The notes beneath the pieces were generated by a model. The model was not told where the DNA came from and searched no databases. It worked only from the letters and a program-made list of their open reading frames with translations. Shown piece by piece: positions 12,319-26,000 of a DNA stretch of 64,000 bases (within the stretch, counting starts at the first letter, position 1; each line of letters starts with the position of its first letter). The stretch lies in assembly GCA_019155185.1 (NCBI GenBank), contig CM032807.1, positions 16,241,529 to 16,305,528 of the forward strand, in the 5' to 3' direction. The DNA is from Beaufortia kweichowensis (Eukaryota > Chordata > Actinopteri > Cypriniformes > Gastromyzontidae). The translations under genes and the position numbers were made by a program.

Positions 12319-14574
12319 TCAGAAACATTTCCTGAACACAATCTGTGGCCCAAACTCTTCATATTCATCTGCGCTGATCCAGGCGCTGGAGAACACGGGC
12401 AGATTAGCCATCACGGCTCCTCCGCACCAGACGGAAAAATCTCTGTCGCTCGGACTCGTGACTCTCACGGACTCCGTCAGGTCCACGGGAACCATACGTC
12501 TGATCTCCATCTGCAGACGCTCGGGGAGTCCGGCCAACAGCGTGTTTCCACCTTTAATTGTTACACGACAAGGACGTTTACATCAATAACACTTTAAATG
12601 ATCGTCTTAAATCAACAGATGAAGCCGTCACATGAATCATACCTGACAGAATAATATTCCCCACAAAACTCCGCCGCAGGTCAATGTCTGATTGGAGAAT
12701 GGATTTAAAAATGCTCTCGTGCATCCCATAATGATCTCGTCCAATCAGCTCGGGCTTGAACAGGACCTCCGGTGCTCTGTGTATGACAGTAATGTGATCA
12801 GATGGTTTAAAACGAATAAAAATAAAGACTAGATTTACAGTTTACACTAATTCTGGTCTTGATGGCGTCATAAGATCAATCACATTAAATCACAAACTAC
12901 AAATAAATAAAAATCTAGTCTTGAAACTGAAATGAAATGTCTGCAGAAAAAGATGGTTTTAGCATTCGTGTCTTAATGAATCTGAAGTTTTCAACAACCA
13001 GATCTCAATATTCTCTCATTTTTCTTATTCACATATCCGTTCATTTCACTCCTAATCTGAAATGATCATTTGTTTGGAAAAAGTCTTTTTTTTTACATTT
13101 GAAATAATGCAAAACAATCATATTCAGTCAACTTGTATTAAATATTTTAATGAAACGACATGCTAAATAATTAAATAATTAATTAAATTTGCTGATAAAA
13201 TAGACTTGAATAGAAATGGACATCAGATAAAATCTGTCAGTCTGTCAAAGGTACATTTAGAGACCTTTCCTACAACATGTTGACCATCAACGATGTCTAT
13301 ACTTTCACGAGATACTTGATTTGACGACGTGATGATTTCAATGTCAGAAAAAAATCTTGTACACAAATAGAGAAATGTATGTAGAGGTCAGAGGTCACTG
13401 TTGATTTAAACACACATCTGAATGTGATGCACTAAGAGCAGCTGATCATTACCTGAAGCGCTCCGTGTCGAGCGAGATGATCCGTCCATCAGGTAAAGTG
13501 TACTGGACCTCGGAAGACGCTGTACTTCTGTTCTGGAGCTCTGATTCATAATCCAGAGCCACACAACAACATTTCTCTTTAATCTCTCGTACGATCTCCA
13601 GTTCTGCAGACGTCTGCATGCACACACCCTGCTCCAGCAGCAGCTACAACACACAGATCCCTCCTCATTATAAAACTGACGACTGCTGTAATACTGCCGT
13701 TATTGTGTTATAAATGAGTCTGTAAATAGAAGTAACGGTGTGCGTGTGACTGCGCAGTCAGCACCTTCTGCAGCTGCAGGGTGACATCAGCACCGGCCAG
13801 ACGGAAGCGCTGTACAGCGTGAGGAAGACTGTAACCTTCAAACACTGGAACACTGTGACTGACACCATCTCCAGAGTCCAGAACCACACCTGACACACAC
13901 AGTATATGAGAGGAACACATGACTGTCTGCATGCTGAAAACAACACAAACAGACGGGGCTGACCTGTGGTTCGTCCTGAGGCGTACAGAGCCAGAACCGC
14001 CTGCATGGCCACAAACGTCAGAGGAACATTAAAGGTCTCAAACATCATCTCCACCATCCGCTGTCGGTTCTCCACCGGGTTCATTGCGGCTTCGGACAAC
14101 AGAACCGGATGATCGCGAGGCTCCACAGCGAGCTGCTGGAACGCATGATGCCAGATCTGAATGACAGAAGGAAATACTCAAGGGATCAATTATTAAAAAC
14201 ACTTTTCAAAAGCATCAGAAAAGTGAAGATCATGAGACTCACCACCTCCATCTCATCCCAGCTGCGTACCACACCGTTCCTTATGGGATGTTTGAGTGTC
14301 AGAACTCCTCTCATGTGTTGAGCATCATGACCGACATACAGCTCTCGGTCCACACCTCCACTCATCACCTCCTGTGATGAAAACACAGAAGATCAGCAAG
14401 CGGTTCTCAATCTCTGCAGTAGAGACGGTACGAAAGAAAAGTCTCCACCTCATATTTTGGATGACCAATAACGGTGGGGAACACAGTCGTGGGAAGGTCC
14501 TGGTCTGCGAAACCGGCCTTCATCAAACCAGATCCTGTATCCAGAACGATGGGGGTCTTATAGTCCAGCAGATT
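12319..14574 (-). other. Actin-related module (exons 17-23), alternatively a separate actin-like gene
   Basis: These seven exons encode 376 residues, exactly actin length. The ATPase residues are kept: the phosphate-1 loop VLDTGSGLMKAGF with its Asp and Lys, the hinge Gln in MQAVLALYASGRTTG, the phosphate-2 loop LDSGDGVSHSVP with both Asp and the His, and the adenosine loop ILSGGNTLLAG. The C-terminus GPQIVFRKCF mirrors actin GPSIVHRKCF. The DNase-I loop keeps its length. The residue equivalent to methyl-His73 is Asn (PIRNG). Introns after residues equivalent to actin about 41 and 150 match classical actin intron sites. The module begins at an acceptor (TTTTTCATTCAG) with an in-frame stop and no ATG upstream, so it needs a 5' exon; exon 16 of the SEC14 gene fits in phase 0. 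It diverges from ACTR1 and conventional actins, and no orthologue name is offered. Confidence 0.85.
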
Positions 14575-17500
14575 CTGAATGAAAAATATAAAAAATGAGT
14601 TTTAGTAAGGAGCCAAATCGACAGCTTGAATGAAATGTTGCTTTATGTGAAGGAGTCGAGCGTGAGCACATGAAAGATACTTGCTTTAGATTTGCTGTCT
14701 GATGTTCACAGTTTATTGCATATGTTAATAATTCCAACTGGGAAATTCAGAGACAAATGAGCATTTAAACCATGTTGTAATTACCACAATGACCCGATCT
14801 GAACATGTAAGAAGCGTTCATGTGTCCATCTCAAAACAGCAGGATTTATAATATCCATAAGTCTGATGCCTGATGTTATATGTATTAGTTTATATGTGGT
14901 TAATGGGTTCCTGTAGCTCAATTAAAAGTGCATTGTGTTCGCAACAAAAAGTTCAAAGGTTTGATCAAACAGAACACATATACTGATAAAAAAAGATGTA
15001 GAGCTTTAATGTGCTGAATGTTTGCTTTGGATAACAGTGTCTGCCAAAAACAAAGATTACAGTGTTAAAATAAATTCTCCAAGAAACAGCAATCATGAAG
15101 GACGGCATGCCAACTCTTGCCTAATTCAGCAAAGCACTTGATTGTGAAAAGCTTGTAATTACAACTTCAGAAAGAGGGAAGTAGAAGATTTCTGATAGGA
15201 TAGAAAGAGAGAAAAGTTGTTGTATGGGATCTACTGCTGAAGCAGCATGTGGTACGCACCGTCGGCAGAGATCTACTGACAGCTCTCATTGATCCGCCTC
15301 CATCGTAAGAAACTCCACGTTCATTCTGCTCACGGCTGGACATCCGTCCAGTCGCCTCAACAGATTCTGTTTTAATACTCTTTAAGTCTTTATGATCCAG
15401 TTCACAGTGATATAACAGTGGTTGGATGAGGACATCCTTGTTGTTGTTATTGTTTTGCATGTGTAGTCTTTGTAGAGATCTGCCCTGTAACGGGTTTGTG
15501 AACTCATCAGGTAATTGGATAAGATCGTCATACAGGACTGATTCAAATATTGGTAATGAATGATTTTGTGTGGTTACGGCACCACCAGGATCAAATGCAC
15601 CAGGATTTGTGTTTTGGATTGAGGACACATCAGCGGTTTCTACCTGACAGATGTAAAGCTGGTCATCAGCCGTATCAGCATCATTTACAGAGTCACAGGA
15701 GGACATTTCATCCTCAGGAGGAACTGATGACGTCTCAGAATGGACGAAGACATGTGACAAACTACCCATCATAACAGACTCGCCATGACAAGAACGGACA
15801 TCAATTTCACACTGGGATGAAGACTCGAGAGCAGCAGAATCCTCAGATTTACAGTCTTCCATCTCTGTTTGAGGCGTTTCAGATTTGTCCATACATGAAG
15901 TTTCTGTAGAGCTCGACTCCTCCGTGTCTGAAACCATCAGATCATTCAACATTGAGTTTCTCTCCATGACTGAACACCTTAAAACTCTACAGCCTGACCT
16001 CTTCTTAACTCGCTCTCGTCTCTCGCTTCCTTCCCGATTCTCCTCCGGCAGGCGTGTCACAATCATCCGTGGCTCTCGGCGTGAGCCGTGTGTTGTGACG
16101 CGAGATGACAGAAGCTCGCTGTCCTCGCTGAGACGCATGGCTTCAAGCTTTAAAGTCTCCTCAAGAATTTGCTCCTCAAGAACTTGAAGATCTTGAAGGA
16201 CGTCCTCTTTCTGCTGCACGAGTACATCTACATGTCGCACGGTTTTAGAGAGTAAACCAGGAGATCCAGAGCGGTTTGCAGAAGGTTCACTGGTGGGGCT
16301 GACAGGAAGTGAAGAGAGATCGTCATCTAATCCAATCACACCTGATTTAACCAGATCTTGAGGTGACATCTAAACAAAAACAAAAGGAGGAGAAATTCAT
16401 GCATTCATGTTTAGATTCTTCTGGTTATAAAACTCTACATTTTGAAGCTTTAACGTGTCTTAATAAAGGCAGTTGATAAGTTGCTAAACAGGACCAGATC
16501 GAGGTCAGAGACACGCGTAAAAATCTAAAAACACAACATGGGCAGAAGTCTTAAACCGGTGTGGATGGAGATTTATTAGCCAGTAATGAGGAACATGTTT
16601 TTAATCAAGTTTAAAAGAGTTGTCTGGTTTTGTAGTGGTGATGCTGATGTCGAGTGAATGTGCTTTAGTCTTGTAAATATTATCTTAATAGATGCATCAA
16701 ACCTTCATTAAATCACAGAGCTTGTTTTTTGTGATCATTTAAAAGGACTGTGCAATCCATGAGCTTTTTGTCGAGGGAATCAGTGTGACACAACTTTTGG
16801 GTTCATCTATAAAAACACATCATACCTTCTGCACTTTATACATACAGACTGAATGTCAATCACATGCTCATTTTTATCTTAAGATCCCGTGTGAAAACTG
16901 ACAGAGACATTCTGAGGTAAAAACAGTCAATGAACATTCTGTTAAATATAAACCACGGCCAAACTGCATTGTGATAAATGTCTGTCTGTGACATCATCAT
17001 CACATGTGATGCAGACTTACCACACAGTGTTGATCATTGTGTTCATCATTCCTGAAGTGCCAGTGTTTATTCCCATCTTCAGTCTCTAACAGATTCATCA
17101 TCATCATCTCCTGAGCGAGAACATTCTCCTCCTCCTGATCCAACACACAAAAACTACTAATAAACACATTATCTGTAGTCTCAGGCCAGGGTTTTCAGTT
17201 TAGATGAAGAAATGAATCCACAGAAGTGAACATTAAATACATCTGTGTGATCCGACACGCTCTCTTCAGTCTGACTCACTCTTCCCATCAGCATTTTTAA
17301 ATCTCAAGTCAATGACGGCATTATTTTTTCCCAATTTCTCCAAAACTTATGAACACAATATATCAAAGGAAAGATTAAAGTCTCTGCTGCTTTAAAACAA
17401 AATAAACGTTCTCTTCATTGGTTGTCGTCATCACATCTTGAATGTGCATTGAATTCTTTACAACATTGTAAACAAAAGAAAATCGTACAGATTTAGAACG

Positions 17501-20500
17501 ATGATTAAACAGATTTACTTGTTTTTGGATCTGGATTTTTCTACAGACAACACGCCACGACCCACAGTTGACAAATGAAGACAATCCAACCCATCGTTTC
17601 TGCTTGAACACAAATGAGCGTTAAGAACCATCACAATCACCTGGAGGATCTCAGCTGCTCGATCTAAAGTCTTCTCCACCTCATCAAGCTCTTGTTGTTC
17701 TCTCTCAATCCAGTCACACAGAGAGTCCTCGCCAATCTCTTCAACATCCAACCTATCCAACACAAGGACAAAACGCATTAAACAGCTAATGCACAACACA
17801 CGAGTCGGAAGAAGCAACAATAGTCTAGAGAACGCCTCACCGGTCACATGTCTCCTGTCTGAGATTGTGCAGATCAAACGTGTCCCAGATGAGAGATGCT
17901 TCACCCTCCGCTGTGATGTTGGCTTTCTCTTCATGATCAGTTATGGTACTGGACAGAACATTGCTGATGGGATTCAGATCAGAATCCTCAAACACATCCT
18001 GCCTCTCGTTTACACACCCCATGTCACGTGTCCGAGCACGTTCTTCTCGCGTCACATCCGTGTGTACTGAAAGGCCGGGGCTATTAACGGTCCTCTGCCG
18101 GCCGGAGGAGTTCGGTGTGATGGTAACCGTATAAGAGCTCTCCAGATCATCTATAGGAAGGCTAAGCCAGGGGTTCTTGGGTAGCGTGGCCGACCGTTTC
18201 ACCTTGATCTCGAGATTTACAGAGTCTGAGGTGATTTTGGGAACGATCTGAATACTGGCCGCAGTCTTCGAACTAAACTCTTCTGAATCAGACACGCTCG
18301 TGATGTTCTCCTCGTGAATTTGTGCATAAACCTGTTTGGAGTCTCCATTGCCCGTAAATTTATTAAGCCCATCCCTTCTGTTCCTCGTATCCAGATGACT
18401 GCTTCCTGCCCCATCAAAACCAGAATCGAATGAGCTGAGAGACGGCGGTTTGCCCGCGGCTGATGCGACGCCAGGAGTTGAGACCGGATGGTAACAATCC
18501 CCGACCGAAGGCCATTTGGCTAAATCAAACATAGTCTCACATTGCGAGACTGAATGTCTGTGTGGGATGGAGTTAGATATACAGCCGGAGTCTCCGTGAC
18601 GACCTTTATTCTGCCCGCTCTCAGGGGAAGTGATGTCAGAGGTTTTGTGGTTACCCGTAAGGTACTCGTACTGCCACTGGAGGGTCAGCTGAAGATCATG
18701 AGCGGACACAGATCCAGGTGAGGTCAACAGTCTCTTCAGAGTCATGCATCTGTGAATGAGATCATAAAGAGGAAATGAAAACTTCATACAGAACAAGCAT
18801 CACATGATGATACCAGTTATCCATATTAAAAATGGAAATATACACGTGTTATGAATGAACACGTTTATGAGAGGAAACATACTTTGTAGGATTTGTGTGA
18901 ATTAAAATACACAAATCAGAAGCAATAATACCCAACAAATGAAGAAGAAATGACTCTTTAAAGAACATCAAATAGTTATTTTATCTTCATGTGTTCATTT
19001 ATGAGGAATATGAACTGTTATGAATGTGATAATTCTGAAAACACTTCACTTTATCTGACTATGAAAAATCATGATTTAAAACACAAACAAATGCTTATAA
19101 ACTTCCTCACATGAGGATTTAAACCATCAGTATGATGAAAACCTTTGAGATGTTCATGGTAAGATGTGAGTTGTGTACCTGTGAGACAGCTGTTTGCCGG
19201 TTTGTTGCAGGTAAGGATCAGTTATAATGTTAGAGAGACGTGTCATCTTCTCCAGCTCCTGCACTTTAGGGCCGGGATTTATCCTGAGGAAGGTCTCGAC
19301 TCGTCTCCAGATGAGCAGGTCTGGAGTAAAGCCGCTCTCACGTCTGTCACTCCTCAACACATCCGGCAGGAAGCTTTGACAGATCACGAGGTTGAACCAG
19401 TCCTTCAACTAGCACAAAAACAACACATCTGAGACTACAGTGTAACGCCACAAAAAACATGTTTTCTGACAAAGAAATACTCGCACATACTCGGTTTAAG
19501 GTATAATGGAAGTCTGACATGTTTCTGAGGGTTTGATAAAGATGTTGAACAGCAGAACAGAGATTCTCCTTCATCCTGTGCAGATCATCCATCCACGTCT
19601 CTCTGCTTTGAATCGGATCCGTTAAAGGAACGGTCTCAGCTAATGTGTGTATGACATCATCAGCACGCCGAACAAGTGCCTGTAAAGAAGATCATGTGCA
19701 GACATCAGTCGTGTAGCACAGCATCCTAATCAGACATGAAGGTGCGAACGACAAATCATTTTATAGATATAGCTTGATATTTGATAAAGGACAACTAACC
19801 CTAACCCTGACATCATAAAAAACAAATAAAACTCTACAGGTATTTATCTAGCACTGTGAAACATGGAAAACTTAGGAAAGCACTTCTTAGTGCTATTGTC
19901 GCTTCATTGTCTCCTAATATTTGTAAGTCGCTTTGGATAAAAGCATCAGCTAAATGCCTAAATGTAAATGTAAAATGATGCAGAAATGAGAAATCAGTCA
20001 AAGTGTTTTACACAAATGAAAAGTTCTGCAAGAATGAAGTCAATGAAATGTCCTCTTAACTGGCATGAAGTTTATCAATACAAATATTGACCAGATTTAC
20101 AGTTTTTAAGTAATATTCATATTTAATTTTGAAGTATATCAGCTCATATCTTGAATGTAACTGAATGTGAAACAGCTGCAAGACATGACAACCGTGTAGA
20201 CAGATAAAATACTGCGTCTTCAAATGTCATTGCAGCGTCTCAATCTATTGAACATCAGGTCTGTTCACATGAATCAATCATCTCCTACGCACCATTGCAT
20301 GCGTGTATACTGAAGTCTCAAAGTCCAGCCGGAGACTTTCAGCCGTGTGAACATCTTCAGCCTGTTGAATCCTGTAGTGCTGCACCTTCTCTCTGTGCAA
20401 CACGATTATTTCCTCCTGTATCTGAAATATCAGCAGAAGCTCAAATTTATACTTTTGCCATCAACAGTTTAAAAACACTGAGAATCACAAATCACCACAA

Positions 20501-23018
20501 TCAAAGTAAGTGTGTGTTTACTGTTCATTACCTGTTGAGCATCTCTGTGCAGGTGGGCGACCTGCAGCTGGAGGCGGGCCTTAGAAAAAGCCTGTTGCCA
20601 TAGCAACTCCACTTTCTGCACTGCTGCACTTAAGCTGAAAGTTTATAAAGCAACACATTTCTACACACTTATGCTGAACGTTTGCTTAAAGAAATGACCT
20701 GAACCGTACGTACCGATTATAGTTATGGAGCATTTCTATAGCCGTGTGTGTGAAGAGAACCGTTCCGGCCATGGCATGAAAACACGGCTCATTCTCAGGA
20801 AAACGCAGTTTCTCTAATAAACACTCGCAGCGCTTCAGCAGGTCATCCAAACCAAGATCCCTAAATGATGTTTGTGTGTTAATGTTGGAAACTGAAGCGT
20901 CTGATACAAGATCAACTAGTAAACATTGATTTTTATGATGCAAGTTTTACATGAAATCCCAGAATCCCATTTAGTTTTTCCAGGTAAAAGATGATTCAAT
21001 TAGCAAGGTAAGATTAAGATGAGTATGGGTTTATCATTATATTGTAACTGTAAAGGGAAAAACTACATTTGTTTTGTAGATATATAGAATTCATTCAATC
21101 AGTTTTTGTTTTTATCAACTTCTGACATCATCTTAATCCTCCAACACATGACCCAAATCAATATATGTAATGCTTTAATATTTAGATTTCTTTAATTCTG
21201 TGCTTTTACTGCTTTCAGAAGAACTATCTTAGGGGTTTAACTTTTTTTTTAACTTTCTGTTTTATTCCTTAGTGACAGATCTATTCTACTTGCATATTGA
21301 AACTTCATTTCTATTACAAGTTTTGCATGCAAAAAAAAAAACCTGGCAGCTAATTTGTAATATTTTGTTTAACATCTTGTGATCTGATCGTATCATGTAT
21401 AGTATTGAATAGTGACTCAAGGGTATGTTACACCTGTAGTGAACACTATAAAGTGAAGAAGCAGAAGCAGTAATACCTCCTGAGCTGATGGAATCGAGCT
21501 TCATTCACAGAGCAAAACTCACAGAGCGGCTCATAGTCGGCAGGAACCGTCTGTCTGGCGAGAGACTGTAGAGTCGAGATACATGACGGCAATCTGTTCA
21601 CCACAGACACAAACTCCTGCACAAACACGTCAATCTCCTGCACGAAAGAGTCACGACAACATATCAGATCATAAACTAACAAAGACACAGATACTCAGAA
21701 AAGTGCACTAAAAGTGCTCGGTGACTCTCAAAAATCTAACCCTGACGATTGAGAAAAGCGTGACCGAGAGGACGAGCAGAAGAGAGATTGTCCGAGTCCT
21801 TTCACATGATAATGATCTGAGATGATCAGACTCCAGGGTAACACACAATAGAGACGTGCTCATGAATACACACATGAAACGCTTCACACGCACACACACA
21901 GACTCATGAAAGCTTCAGGATACAGAGAGATTCTCAACAATAATCACACTGAACGGACTCAAGCCTGTTATTAAAGGCCATCATGAGACTCGCTATCAAA
22001 CATCACGCACGCAAATGCTTACGTGCATGAACTTTGGAGAAAAAAACTTAATTATACAATTTGCGTATGCCTGTGGGTTCGACAAAACCTTTAGATAAAT
22101 ATTTTTCTTTTAGGATTGCAGTCTTTTACATCAGAAATGAACAGTCCTCAATTTCATCACGTGTCTGAAGACGAAACATGTCAAATAAAGCACACATACA
22201 CTTACTTTAATAAAGGAAACCCAGCTGTCATGACAGTATATGAGATATCCACCCAAACTACACGTCAACTGGCTTCTGTCGATGTAGCTGGAAAGTTCAC
22301 AAACATCCTTGAGGAAAACACGCTGTTCACATGAAAGAGTTCAGGTTAATAAATGACAGATGACATGCAGGACAATCTCACCAGAATCTCATGTACATGT
22401 TTCGGTGCAATTTGAACAATTTCATGTAAATGTCAATCTTGCCATTAAAAAATATCAAGTTTTAATCATGATTTTTCATAGTCAGATAAAGTGAAGTGTT
22501 TTCAGAATGATCACATTCATAACAGTTCATATTCCTCATAAATAAACACATGAACATTAAAGAACATCCAAAGCGATTCTTCATATAATTTTGCAAATAT
22601 GACATTTTATAAATAAAGAGTTTTATCTTTTGTTTATTTAAAGACTCATCTCTTCTTCATTTGTTGGGTATTATTGTTCTTTTCTGTCACATTTATAACA
22701 CATGTTTTTTCCATATTTTTTTTAAACAGATAACTCGTCTATAGACTGATATTTGTCTGATGTCTGGACTCTATCAACAGGCTTCAGTCAAATATAATCA
22801 CATGATTCAATATATTGAGAAAAAATACATTCTGTGAGAATTTATATTTCATGTTTTGACTGAAAATGTCACGTTCATAAAGCTTGAATTGCATTGCACT
22901 GAATTGCACTTCTACAGTGGTCACATGATTCAATATAATGAGTAAAGCATTCTGTGAGAATTTTATCAGGCTGAAAATGTCACATTTAATAATGCAATAA
23001 TAATACAGTGGTGTAATA

Positions 23019-23049
<31 letters not shown>

Positions 23050-26000
23050 ATCAAGGTCAATATCAATGTGTTGATTAGATAAAAACAACATGAACATTAT
23101 TTTATGGACACAAAAGAAAGATATGAGGGACATGATGACAGCAGGTGTGTATGAGAAAACTCAACTCACTTTAAAGAGGACAGATCTGTTGTGTTTGGAG
23201 CTTGGCGTCAGAAGTTTGCCCAGCTGCTTACAAACCGATTTCTTCTTAGGTTGGACAATATACACAGAATGGATCATCCTCCTGCACAACTACACAACAT
23301 GACACATCAGCCAATCAGCTGTCAGATACACACAATGAACACTGCATTTAAAACTCAAAGGATTAAAGAAGTGCATTTAAAGCATAACATTCCAGCTGAA
23401 CTTCACGATTAGATAACATCATTCATGTGACCGACAGCAGACATGTGATGATCTATTCACTTCACTAGAGAAACACTGGAGTCTTTCACATCAAGAACAC
23501 TGGTTTGGCTGCTTCACATGCTTAAGACTCTGTGTAGATGTCAAAACTCCTCTTACAGTGTGAGATATATTAGAAAAAACTTGATCAAGCACCATATGAT
23601 CATAAGCATTTCAATATTATTCAATTAAAAGTACTTAAGTGGACAAAAATAGCAGCACACAAGTTTAATAATTTCAGAATGGAAGAAACATGCCCAGACA
23701 GAAGCTCTCCATTAGATTGGACAACATGTTTGCTGCTTTTGTTGCCTTTTCAACCCTTGCAGTGAAATAGTGCACGTCATGAGACACAAGACAGCTCTTG
23801 TTGATATTGTCAAACACCTAAAGCAACCTGAGAAAATAAATGAGTAAAACAACTGAAAACTGTACAGTAAACTATTAAAAATAAAGATGCTACAAATGTC
23901 ACTTAAATCACTTTTTTTGTCCAAACAACCTTTTTTTTTACTTAAAAAAACTTTTTATAAAAAAGTTTCTTTGGATGTTAAAAGTTCTTTATGGAACCAT
24001 TTGGCCAAGAATGGTTCTTCTATGGCATCATAAATCATCTTTCATATTTTTAGGAGAGCACATGAGAGATCAATGACTGAATTACACTGTAAAAACTCCT
24101 GTGTCTTAAAGCGACAGCAACTTAAAGTAAGAAAGATTTAAGATTTCTACTGTAGATTAATAGACAAAGGCTGTTACAAAAACACTCTTACAATGCAACT
24201 CAACACCAGTTTACCTAAAAGACACAACATGAGACCAGTCTAACAACCATTTACTGACCAGTCAAACTCCTGTCTAGTTCACATTACGCTCGCAAACATC
24301 ACAGAGAGCAGAAAAATCACCGCAAATCATCTTTACATACAGCTACAGTGTCATTCAGACGTAATGTTGATCATTTAAATTAGTTGTGACAAAGGCAACC
24401 AAGCTAGATCAGCTGATGTTTAAACCACAGGCATTGCATTGTATTTACAGCATGTTACTGTAAAAACACAGTAAGGTTTAACAGTACAGAACACTGCAAA
24501 CACGTCTGATTATACACATCCATTCAAGACGAATAGAGAGATTTATCACACAACGCTTTATGTATTACATCAGAGGTGAAAATGCAATCAGGGTAAATAA
24601 ATACCTCCAACGTCAGCAGAGTTTCAGTGATAAACCTCACGATATTAACATCAGCTAGTCTCAGATCAGCAACCACAGACACCAGACCCTCCTCTCCTTT
24701 CTTGCTGTAAAGAGAAAGAACAATAAAAAATAAGCAAACACACATTTTAATGCATGAAGTACACTTCAATACTAAAATCCAAGACGTGTTTAAAGGTTAT
24801 ACTTGTGCAGACGCAGACAGTAGTGTATGAACTGAGACACGTCCTCTCTGCTGATGTCCTCTGATAGTTTACATTGAGTCTCGGCAGGAAACATGAACAG
24901 AGGACATCCGTGCTGATCGAAGACACCTGTTGACATTTACACGCTTCAGAAGACCACAAACACAATCACAGCAAATCTATGTGAATCATTTAGATGACGT
25001 GTTACCGGGGAATATGACGACTCCAGATGTCAGCACGTGATCTGCGGGCAGGGATGGAGAGGAAGGAGACCACCGCACCTCTGAAACAACAGCTTTAATT
25101 TAACACCTGACAGATAGAAACATTCACCCCCTGTGTCTGTGTGCGGTGGCACTTTAAAAGAACTAAAACCAATCAATCAGAAAATGATTGCATGTTTGAA
25201 ACTGTTATGTTATGCATGTTTACATATTTGTATTTGAGCATGAGAAATTTTACATGTAACAAAACCTGCACATCGCCACACCAGAGAGAGATATCCTAAA
25301 ATATCATCGCAATAATATAAACTCTTTAACACAAACAAAGTAGTTATATAGCAAATATGGATGTTATTCAACAGGTACAATTTATTTACATTTCATTTTT
25401 TTATTACATTAAAACATTCTTCATGTCTGTGGAACTATGGTATGACTATGGTCACTTTGTTAACAAAATATACCGCAAATGTGCACATGGCAATGATTTG
25501 CAATAAATGAATTGCAATACATTTCAAGACATGATAAGGTCATTTTTAAGATTTTTTTATTTCTATTTGTCAAACGTTAATAAGGTCTGTGGTGTTCTGT
25601 TGACATTGCTGATCCAATTTTTATTAAGATGTTGATAAATAGAATATAATAATAGAATAGCTTTAATCAATCTGGATTTGTGTTCATTTGTATGTCTCTT
25701 GTGTTCATGTCTTTTCTTGTAATATCACACAAACACACAAGCACGTGTGTCACCAGCATCTGAAAATTAAAATGACTTAGAAAACAAATTGTATGGAAAT
25801 ATTATATTAAACGATATTTACTAGTGTTGAACTCACCAAGACTGAATGTAGTTATGGGAATTACTGAAAACCCCGAAATAAATCAAAACCCTGTTATAAT
25901 TCATCATCTTTAGACAAATGTTTTCTTCAAATGTCATTTTAATCACTCAGTTTCTTGAGGTCTCACACGGAGATGCTTTTATAATAGTAATATTTATTCC

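Noticed and set aside
14890..15055. Possible functional tRNA gene
   Set aside because: The A-box-like start is decayed, the arms do not pair and the sequence runs into a SINE tail. It is a SINE, not a tRNA gene.
15167..15259. C-terminal extension of exon 16 to the stop at 15167
   Set aside because: The residues after the GTGCGT donor show no family features and the phase fits splicing into the actin exons. It is retained only as the alternative end of a two-gene model.
20590..20620. Second X-box-like sequence (GTTGCTATGGCAAC on the minus strand)
   Set aside because: It lies inside a coding exon (VELLWQQ) of the SEC14-actin gene and is explained by the codons.
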